DNA of 64,000 nt, taken from contig JAGHYV010000012.1 in NCBI GenBank assembly GCA_017743475.1, positions 1-64,000 on the forward strand, given 5' to 3'. Position numbers and translations under genes: made by a program. Below, piece by piece: positions 36,983 through 44,090 of this stretch. The DNA is from Roseiflexus sp. (lineage in GTDB: Bacteria > Chloroflexota > Chloroflexia > Chloroflexales > Roseiflexaceae). The first letter of the stretch is position 1, and each line of letters begins with the position of its first letter. The notes under the pieces were generated by a model. That model was not told the DNA's origin. It saw nothing but the letters and a program-made list of their open reading frames with translations, and made no database searches.

Positions 36983-38764
36983 ATGCGTCCATTGCGTGAA
37001 CGTCAGGAAGCGTCAAGTCTGCGTTCGACTGCGGTGCCTCTGGTAGCGGCGCCGATCGCAGTGATCGGCAGTCCGAACTCCACAACCCACTTCACGGTTG
37101 ACATTCTCGAAACCGCGCGCGACCGGGCACTTGATCACGCCTGGGTGGTGTTCGAAGTGACTGAGCGCTTCAATGGTAAGGTGTACCGCAAACGTGCGCT
37201 CTGTCAGCTGGGAGGGATCATTACCCGCAACCGCTGGCACGAAGACCCAGTGATCCGCGCAGTGATCAAGCATCAGGGTGCCCTTCCCGCACTCTCTGGC
37301 GAGAGTGACCTGACGGCAGCGCAACTCTCGGCGCTGGGGGTTTTTCTGCTCGACGATCAGGGGCGGGTGGTGCGTCGCACTACCCTTTCGACCCCGCCGC
37401 CATCAGGGACGCTGGTCTATCCAGCGGATGCCGCCACTCTGCAGGACCTAGTACATACTGAGCCAGGGATTTTCTATGCCGGGCAATCACCGGGAGATGG
37501 GTTGCCAGTGCCGCTGACGCTACGCCACTTCGGTCCGACTGAGCAGGGTGGGTTCGGCGAAGCAGTCATGATTGGCATCTTCGGGCAAACACGCAGCGGC
37601 AAATCGATCCTGGCAGCGCAGTTGCTTGCCGGATTTGCTGCCAACCCTCAAATGGGCATTCTGGTGATTGATCCACAGGGTGAGTTCGGACGCGACCGTT
37701 TCGCCGCTGGCGATCATCGCGTCGATTTCAGCATCCGCCGTCTGCTTGCCGGTCTACGCCATCGCCGCGAAGTGATTGCATTGACGACTGATGATGTAGC
37801 GATGGAGGGCGCGGAGGCGTTCACCGAACTGTTGCGCCGCGCCGGGTTCTTTGACAGTCTGGGGTTCAAGGGCGCACACAAGGAACGTGAAGCTGCCGAA
37901 CGACTGTCCAGCTTGTTGACCGACCTGACCGATGCAGGTGGACGTCGTCGTCCGATCCGTGATCTGACGGCGGCGGATCTGCCGTTGCTGGTGAAGGACC
38001 TGGCGCGCTTCGCAGATGTGATCTATGCCACCCGTCCCGGAACGATGCCGGGGGAGGGGCAGCGAGCTGCCGATGTGCTGGCGCGCTACAGCCTCGACGA
38101 GGCGCGCCTGCGCCGGTTGTGGGACGATGCGTTGCAGCGTTTCCGCATCGAGCCAGGGAAACGGCAACCGCTGTCACAGGTGATCCAGCAGGTACTGACC
38201 GATCGCGCCATCGTGATCCTGTCGTTCGCCCAGGAGAATGTCGCCGATACGCCGTACTTCCTGCTCAACGAAATCCTGACCCGCCTGCGTCAGGTGATCC
38301 ATCGCTCTTTCCAGGACGGACGAACCTCAAATGCGCTGGTGCTGCTCGATGAAGCGCATCTGTTCGCCGGTGAACATGCTGACGACACCAGTGACGGCGC
38401 GCGCACCCGTTCGCTGCTGGCGCAGAGCATTCGAATGACCGGCAAGTATGGCGTCGGCTGGATGTTCATTACCCAGACGCTGCACGATTTTGACAAGACG
38501 ATCCTGCGGCAGTTGCAGGTGAAGATTTTTGGGCATGGGTTCAAACTCGGCGCTGACCGCGAGTATGTCGAAACTGAACTGGGCAAAGAGGGGTTTGCAC
38601 GCTACTGTTCCCTCCCCGATCCAAAACGCACTGGGCGCTACACGTTTATGGTGACCGGGCCGATTGTGGCGCTTGGCAGCCTTGGTACGCCGCTTGTGTT
38701 GCAGGGATTCCGCAGCGTCGACGACCTCATGCGCGCCAATCCGCATTGCTTCGGCAGCGATTGA
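36983..38764 (+). CDS. HerA-like DUF87 ATPase
   Basis: A 593-residue P-loop ATPase of the HerA/FtsK superfamily. An N-terminal barrel-like region (to about 185) precedes Walker A GQTRSGKS (about 201-208) and LVIDPQGEF; later come ALVLLDEAHLF (Walker B), the sensor strand VGWMFITQTLHDFD and an Arg-finger-like R-rich tail. Family members move or process DNA at double-strand breaks, in phage defence (with nucleases or SIR2) or in conjugation. No nurA, mre11, rad50, SIR2 or nuclease gene adjoins it, so its partner is unknown. The ATG at 36983 has CGGAG 6 bases upstream. It stands alone with its own promoter. Confidence 0.82.
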   Translation: MRPLRERQEASSLRSTAVPLVAAPIAVIGSPNSTTHFTVDILETARDRALDHAWVVFEVTERFNGKVYRKRALCQLGGIITRNRWHEDPVIRAVIKHQGALPALSGESDLTAAQLSALGVFLLDDQGRVVRRTTLSTPPPSGTLVYPADAATLQDLVHTEPGIFYAGQSPGDGLPVPLTLRHFGPTEQGGFGEAVMIGIFGQTRSGKSILAAQLLAGFAANPQMGILVIDPQGEFGRDRFAAGDHRVDFSIRRLLAGLRHRREVIALTTDDVAMEGAEAFTELLRRAGFFDSLGFKGAHKEREAAERLSSLLTDLTDAGGRRRPIRDLTAADLPLLVKDLARFADVIYATRPGTMPGEGQRAADVLARYSLDEARLRRLWDDALQRFRIEPGKRQPLSQVIQQVLTDRAIVILSFAQENVADTPYFLLNEILTRLRQVIHRSFQDGRTSNALVLLDEAHLFAGEHADDTSDGARTRSLLAQSIRMTGKYGVGWMFITQTLHDFDKTILRQLQVKIFGHGFKLGADREYVETELGKEGFARYCSLPDPKRTGRYTFMVTGPIVALGSLGTPLVLQGFRSVDDLMRANPHCFGSD

Positions 38765-39546
38765 GGCAGGCGCTGCACAGGTCGGCGCCTCTGGCATACC
38801 TGCGCGTGCGCGTCCGCATTGCTGTGGCAGCCGTCAGGGGGCATTGAGCGTGCGCCCGCGTCTGCCCGCCTGTCGGTACCTGAACATCGGACATTCAAAC
38901 CGCAGGCACGTGGATAGGCTTGAGGGTCGGAGTGCGCCCTACGTGCTACCGACACTCAAGCCGCGCGCCTGTTGATAGGCGGACTGGACGTAGGAGCGTG
39001 CATGTGCAGGGAGCAGTATGCCGTGTGGATAGGCAGATGTCGTCTGGGTACAGACGGTTTCAGACATACGTTCAAACTGGCGTATGGGCGGATGCTCTAC
39101 GGACAAGTGCAAAATGGTTGAACGCTAGACTGCGTGCGCCAGGAGCAGGTGTGGATAGGAGGAGGATACTAGCAAACTAGCACTCTGGCTTATGCATACT
39201 TTTGTCGCCAGAGGAGCGAGGCAGCGCGATCCAGGCACGCCTGGCACTGTAACGAGGCCTTTGCCTCTGGAAGCGGGTCGTAGCGCTTTGCGCCCGTACA
39301 GGCGCGAAGCGGCTCCGGGGCTTGATGCTGCCTTGAGCTGGGTCTGGCGCTGCTGCGCCTGTACTGTGAGGGGCAATGCTCTCAGCCTCCTCCTGCCCGC
39401 TTCTTACACTGCTGTATCGGTACGGGCTGGAGGCGATAGCAGATAGGTGCGGTAGTGTAGAGGTGCAACACCACTGCATTCTTAGCCTCCCTGCGGCAAT
39501 GGTATACTATACGGGAAATAATGAGGGGCGAGCAATTCTGCAAGGT
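38765..39546. repeat. Repeat-rich non-coding region before the GH1 gene
   Basis: No gene fits. Degenerate copies of a roughly 60-bp unit centre on GTGGATAGGC at 38910, 38971 (GTTGATAGGC), 39025 and 39151; around the first two, about 24 of 32 bases match. Further right are dyads, CTCTGGC/GCCAGAG near 39181-39211, CCAGGC-AC-GCCTGG near 39230 and a large GCCTCC...GGAGGC fold near 39388-39435. At 39503-39508 TATACT preceded by TGG forms an extended -10, probably the GH1 promoter. Confidence 0.5.
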
Positions 39547-40842
39547 ATGACATCTCAGTACGATATTGGTCTATTTGTCCAATCCCGTCCTCATACACGT
39601 CTTCCTGAACCACTCCGTTTTCCGCCGGGCTTCCTGTGGGGAACCGCAACTAGCGCACACCAGGTCGAAGGGCAGAACACCAATAATCAGTGGTGGGTCT
39701 GGGAGCAGCAGGGACGCTGCTGGCACGGCGATGTTTCCGGCGATGCCTGCGGGTGGTGGCGCGACGCCGAGGGGGACCTCGATCGTGCGGCTGCACTGGG
39801 TACGAATGCCCATCGTATGTCTATCGAATGGAGCCGTATCGAACCGGAAGAAGGGCATTTTGAACGGAGTGCGATTCGTCGCTACCGCGAGATCATTGGC
39901 GGCATCGTCAGGCGCGGAATGACGCCAATGGTCACACTGCACCACTTTACCAACCCGCTCTGGGTTGAGGCGAAGGGCGCTTGGTTGAATGCGAAGACGC
40001 CACGATGGTTTGCACGCTTCGTTGCTCGCGCAGTTGAGGAACTTGGCGATCTCTGCAACCTCTGGTGTACAGTCAACGAGCCAACGGTCTACGCTGCGTT
40101 GAGTTATCTGCAGGGCGTGTGGCCTCCTGGTCGTCGTAACATCCTGCAAGCGCTACGGGTCTTCGGCAATCTGATGCGTGCTCACGAACTCGCGGCGCGA
40201 GCAGTGCACGAGCAACATCCGGCACACCGTGTCGGCATTGTGCACCATAAACGGATTCTCGATCCGGCATCGCCTGCTGGTCACGATGTGCTCACGACGG
40301 TCATGTACGACTATCTGGTCAACGGCCTGGTACTGCGCCGTCTGCGTGAGACGTCCGATTTCTTTGGATTAAACTACTATAGCCGCGATCACATTGCTTT
40401 CGACCTGCGACGACCGTACCATCTGTTCATTCGTCGCTTCACACCTCCATATGTGGAACAGAGCGATGCCGGTATGCTTGGCACATTCGGCGAGATCTAT
40501 CCCAACGGTCTGTACCGTGCGCTCAAACGAGCCTATCGCTGGCTGAAACTCCCCATCTACGTGACCGAGACCGGTCTGCCAGACGAGGACGACAATCAGC
40601 GTCCGCGGTTTCTGCTCAACCATCTTGAGTCGGTTTATCGAGCGATTCAGGAAGGGATCGACGTCCGTGGAGTGTTCATCTGGTCGCTGGTGGACAACTT
40701 TGAGTGGGCGGAGGGATGGGGGCTGCGCTTCGGGTTGTATGCGCTCGATGAGCGAACCGGTGAACGGCGGATGCGCCCTTCGGCAGCGCTCTATGCCATT
40801 ATTGCACGTGCAAATGCGATACCTGCTCCTGGTGCACTCTGA
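39547..40842 (+). CDS. Glycoside hydrolase family 1 beta-glycosidase
   Basis: Retaining beta-glucosidase/galactosidase type enzyme, 431 residues, no signal peptide, so cytoplasmic. GH1 hallmarks are FPPGFLWGTATSAHQVEG, the acid/base Glu in WCTVNEP, the nucleophile Glu in IYVTETGLPDEDD and FIWSLVDNFEWAEGWGLRFGLY. The ATG at 39547 fits the family start; AAGG is close to it and GAGGGG is further off, so initiation is not strongly marked. No transporter or regulator for sugars is adjacent; the gene is flanked on both sides by repeat-rich non-coding DNA. Substrate is not predictable. Confidence 0.92.
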   Translation: MTSQYDIGLFVQSRPHTRLPEPLRFPPGFLWGTATSAHQVEGQNTNNQWWVWEQQGRCWHGDVSGDACGWWRDAEGDLDRAAALGTNAHRMSIEWSRIEPEEGHFERSAIRRYREIIGGIVRRGMTPMVTLHHFTNPLWVEAKGAWLNAKTPRWFARFVARAVEELGDLCNLWCTVNEPTVYAALSYLQGVWPPGRRNILQALRVFGNLMRAHELAARAVHEQHPAHRVGIVHHKRILDPASPAGHDVLTTVMYDYLVNGLVLRRLRETSDFFGLNYYSRDHIAFDLRRPYHLFIRRFTPPYVEQSDAGMLGTFGEIYPNGLYRALKRAYRWLKLPIYVTETGLPDEDDNQRPRFLLNHLESVYRAIQEGIDVRGVFIWSLVDNFEWAEGWGLRFGLYALDERTGERRMRPSAALYAIIARANAIPAPGAL

Positions 40843-41364
40843 ACAGCCGAGCTCCCTGCGCATAGTCCAGGTGCGTGGGCGTCCCACCCGCGTGTGCGCC
40901 AGGGGCGCGCGCACTGCTCAAGGGTAGAGTTCCTGGGAGGGATGCGCGGGCATTTCCGTGGGCGTTTGCCCCTCATCCCCCCAACCCCCTTCTCCCACAC
41001 GGGGAGAAGGGGGAGTCTGGGCGTCCTGATGCCTGAAAGGGGAGATGGCACGCAGGGGCTTCCTGAAAAATCTACCCCTGTAAAGGGCGCGCACCTGGAG
41101 GGTTTGCGCCGGGAACGCGGGCGTCCCGCCCGCACACCCGCTCGATGCGTTGAAATACATGGCACGGAATGTCGGGAGAGGGCGTCGCCGCTGTGTGGTG
41201 TGCAATGATACCAGGCGCCCGATGTGTGTTTTCCGGTGTACAATGGGTGCGCTTATTCACCGCAGGTTTTCCTGATCCGGCGGGTGACTGTCAGAGCGAG
41301 AAGCGCCCTGTCTTTCTGTCAGGATTGCCGCCGTGTCTCCCGTCCTGAATATAGAGGAGCAGGA
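40843..41364. repeat. Non-coding region with REP-like palindromes
   Basis: No gene is visible. A 12-bp perfect stem (CCCCCTTCTCCC, 40985-40996) with a 5-base loop and its complement (41002-41013) sits in a pyrimidine-rich context of a type found repeatedly in other genomes, so a REP-like element. Two smaller palindromes, GTGGGCGTCCCAC near 40875 and GCGGGCGTCCCGCCCGC near 41117, share the core GGGCGTCCC. TACAAT at 41239-41244 may be the -10 for the next operon, without a clear -35. Confidence 0.55.
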
Positions 41365-42030
41365 ATGATGCACGAGCAATGGATTGCTGTCGATGAGTAC
41401 ATTACCGGTCTCTTTCCTTCAGACCCGGCGCTGGAGATGGTGCTCCAGACGACACGCGCGGCTGGCATGCCGCAGATCAACGTGTCACCTGTCCAGGGGC
41501 GGCTGCTGCACGTCCTGGCGCTGACCTGCGGCGCGCGGACGATCCTGGAGATTGGGACGCTGGCGGGCTATAGTGCGATCTGGATGGCGCGCGCGCTCCC
41601 TGCCGACGGGAAACTGATCACGCTGGAATCTGACCCGAAGCACGCTGAAGTCGCACGGGCGAATATTGCGCGCGCTGGTCTTGCCGACCGGATCGAGGTG
41701 CGCCTGGGAGTTGCGCTTGATGTGCTGCCGCAACTTGCCGCAGAAGGGATGGGTCCTTTCGATCTGATCTTTATCGATGCCGATAAGACGAACCTGACGA
41801 CCTACTTTGAATGGGCGGTGCGTCTGGCGCGTCCCGGCAGCCTGATCATTGCTGATAACGTGATCCGTCACGGCGACGTGCTGGACGACTCCAGCGCTGA
41901 TGCCAGCTTGCAGGGAGTCCGCCGCTTCAACGAGGCGCTTGCCGCTGACCGGCGCGTGACTGCGACGATTGTTCAGATGGTCGGGATCAAAGGGTATGAT
42001 GGCATGGCGCTGGCAGTGGTGCGGGAGTAG
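41365..42030 (+). CDS. SAM-dependent O-methyltransferase
   Basis: Class I methyltransferase of the catechol/caffeoyl-CoA O-methyltransferase type (Methyltransf_3), 221 residues. It has the N-terminal cap, the SAM loop ILEIGTLAGYSAIWMA, the acidic end of strand 2 (ITLESDPKH), and the metal-binding DLIFIDADKTNLTTYFEW with IIADNVIRHGDV. GAGGAGCAGGA precedes the first of two adjacent ATGs. The amine dehydrogenase-like gene starts 2 bases after its stop, so the two are cotranscribed and may act on one pathway; the methyl acceptor is unknown. Confidence 0.9.
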   Translation: MMHEQWIAVDEYITGLFPSDPALEMVLQTTRAAGMPQINVSPVQGRLLHVLALTCGARTILEIGTLAGYSAIWMARALPADGKLITLESDPKHAEVARANIARAGLADRIEVRLGVALDVLPQLAAEGMGPFDLIFIDADKTNLTTYFEWAVRLARPGSLIIADNVIRHGDVLDDSSADASLQGVRRFNEALAADRRVTATIVQMVGIKGYDGMALAVVRE

Positions 42031-42032
42031 AT

Positions 42033-44090
42033 ATGACCCATCCCTATGCTCTTCTCTTCGAACCGGTGCGCATCGGTCCGGTGACTGCCCCCAACCGCTT
42101 CTACCAGGTTCCGCACTGTAATGGCATGGGGTACCGTATGCCGCGTGCGCTGGCTGCTATGCGCGGCGTGAAAGCCGAGGGTGGTTGGGGTGTTGTGTGC
42201 ACCGAGGAAGTCGAGATTCACCATTCGAGCGATCTGGCACCATACCTGGAGGGGCGCCTGTGGAGTGATGATGACATCCCGGCGCTGGCGCTTATGGCAG
42301 AGGCAGTGCACCGTCACGGCGCGCTTGCGGGCATTGAGTTGACCCATAATGGTCACGATGCGATGAACTATTACTCGCGCGCGACGTCGCTCGGTCCACG
42401 TTCGATTGGCTTGATGGGCGGCACAGGTTTCGAGCCGGGTCAGTGTCGTCGGATGGACCTGGAAGACATTCGCAATCTGCGTCGCTGGCATCGCAGTGCG
42501 GCATTGCGCGCCAGACGCGCTGGTTTTGACATTATCTACTGCTATGCCGGGCACGGTTTGAGTCTGGCGATGCACTTCTTGCTGCGACGGTACAATGATC
42601 GGAGTGATGAGTATGGTGGAAGCCTGGAAAACCGGGTGCGCCTGCTCCGCGAGTTGATCGAGGATACAAAAGATGCCGTTGGCGACCGCTGCGCGGTTGC
42701 GGTGCGTCTGGCGGTCGATGAACTGCTTGGCGATGAAGGTCTCAGCAGTCAGGGAGAGGCATATGAGATTGTTGCGATGCTTGCGGAGCTTCCCGATCTA
42801 TGGGATGTCAACGTTGCGAACTGGAGCAACGACTCGGCGTCGTCACGCTTTGAGAAGGAAGGGTTTCAGGAACCGTACATTGCTTTTGTCAAACGATTGA
42901 CGAGCAAACCAGTAGTGGGTGTGGGACGGTATACGTCGCCGGAGTCGATGGTTTCTGCCGTCCGGCGCGGAATCCTGGATTTTATCGGTGCGGCGCGACC
43001 GTCAATCGCCGATCCGTTTCTGCCGCGCAAAATCCGGGAAGGACGCGTCGAAGATATTCGCGAGTGCATTGGGTGCAATATCTGTGTCGCCAGCGACAAT
43101 AAATGCATCCCGATTCGTTGCACGCAAAACCCGACGATGGGTGAGGAATGGCGGCGCGGATGGCATCCCGAAAGAATTGCGCCGCGACGCAGCAACGCCG
43201 AGATTCTGGTCGTCGGTGCAGGTCCGGCGGGATTGGAGTGCGCCCGCGCGCTGGGTCAACGCGGCTATCAGGTGACGCTGGTTGAGGCGCAGCGTGAGCC
43301 GGGTGGTCGCGTGGCGCGCGAGGCGCGTCTCCCTGGATTGCAGGAGTGGCGGCGGGTGGTTGACTGGCGTCTCACGCAGATTGCCAGGATGCCGAATGTT
43401 CAACTTTTGCCAGGGAACTCGATGAACGCCGCTGACGTTCTCGAAAGCGGGTATGAGCACGTCATCATCGCAACCGGTGCAGTCTGGCGACGGGACGGCA
43501 TGGGACGCACGATACATCACCCATTGCCGGGGCATGATCTGCCTCATGTGTACACCCCCGATGATCTGATGGATGGGCGTCTGCCGTCGGGTCGGGTTGT
43601 GATCTACGATGATGATCACTACTACATGGGAGGCGTTCTGGCGGAGTTGCTGGCGCGCCAGGGGTGCCAGGTCATTGTGTGCACACCTGCGCCAGTGGTT
43701 TCGCATTGGACCCAGTTCACGCTCGAACAGGAGCGAGTTGAGCGAAGATTGTGCAAATTGGGGGTGGTTATCCATACCCGCAGTGTGCTCAGCGCCATTC
43801 TTGAAGGGGGCGTTGCCATTCGCCATGTGATAACTGGCGTCACCATCGATCTAGCATGCGATGCGGTGGTGATCGTTGCTGATCGCCTGCCACGCGATGG
43901 ACTGGCGGTTGATCTGGCGTCTGCGCGTACCGCTGGACGCATACGCACCCTACGGGTGATCGGTGACGCAGAAGCGCCGCACATTATTGCGCAGGCAGTG
44001 TTTGCCGGTCATCGGGCAGCGCGTGAGTTCGATGAGACGCTGGATGACGATGCGCCGTCGTTCATGCGGGAGAGGTGCGAGGCGACGTAG
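42033..44090 (+). CDS. Trimethylamine dehydrogenase-family flavoprotein
   Basis: 685-residue FMN, [4Fe-4S] and nucleotide-binding oxidoreductase. It follows trimethylamine dehydrogenase (TMADH) along its length: Cys29 in YQVPHCNG for the covalent FMN link, Y171/H174/D267 at the catalytic triad, cluster ligands C345, C348, C351, C363, then an FAD/ADP-type domain with GAGPAGLECARALG. Two of three aromatic TMADH pocket residues differ: Tyr60 reads Glu59 and Trp355 reads Asp355, while Trp264 stays. This resembles histamine dehydrogenase, so a larger or dicationic amine is likelier than trimethylamine. 2,4-dienoyl-CoA reductase is the main alternative. It overlaps the convergent regulator by 29 bases. 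Confidence 0.88.
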   Translation: MTHPYALLFEPVRIGPVTAPNRFYQVPHCNGMGYRMPRALAAMRGVKAEGGWGVVCTEEVEIHHSSDLAPYLEGRLWSDDDIPALALMAEAVHRHGALAGIELTHNGHDAMNYYSRATSLGPRSIGLMGGTGFEPGQCRRMDLEDIRNLRRWHRSAALRARRAGFDIIYCYAGHGLSLAMHFLLRRYNDRSDEYGGSLENRVRLLRELIEDTKDAVGDRCAVAVRLAVDELLGDEGLSSQGEAYEIVAMLAELPDLWDVNVANWSNDSASSRFEKEGFQEPYIAFVKRLTSKPVVGVGRYTSPESMVSAVRRGILDFIGAARPSIADPFLPRKIREGRVEDIRECIGCNICVASDNKCIPIRCTQNPTMGEEWRRGWHPERIAPRRSNAEILVVGAGPAGLECARALGQRGYQVTLVEAQREPGGRVAREARLPGLQEWRRVVDWRLTQIARMPNVQLLPGNSMNAADVLESGYEHVIIATGAVWRRDGMGRTIHHPLPGHDLPHVYTPDDLMDGRLPSGRVVIYDDDHYYMGGVLAELLARQGCQVIVCTPAPVVSHWTQFTLEQERVERRLCKLGVVIHTRSVLSAILEGGVAIRHVITGVTIDLACDAVVIVADRLPRDGLAVDLASARTAGRIRTLRVIGDAEAPHIIAQAVFAGHRAAREFDETLDDDAPSFMRERCEAT

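Noticed and set aside
38880-39170. Regularly spaced GTGGATAGGC units as a possible CRISPR array
   Set aside because: The repeats are degenerate, spacing varies (54-126 bases), and no cas gene is near.
42033-44090. Simple assignment as 2,4-dienoyl-CoA reductase
   Set aside because: The covalent-flavin Cys and the Y/H/D triad follow trimethylamine dehydrogenase more closely; kept as an alternative only.
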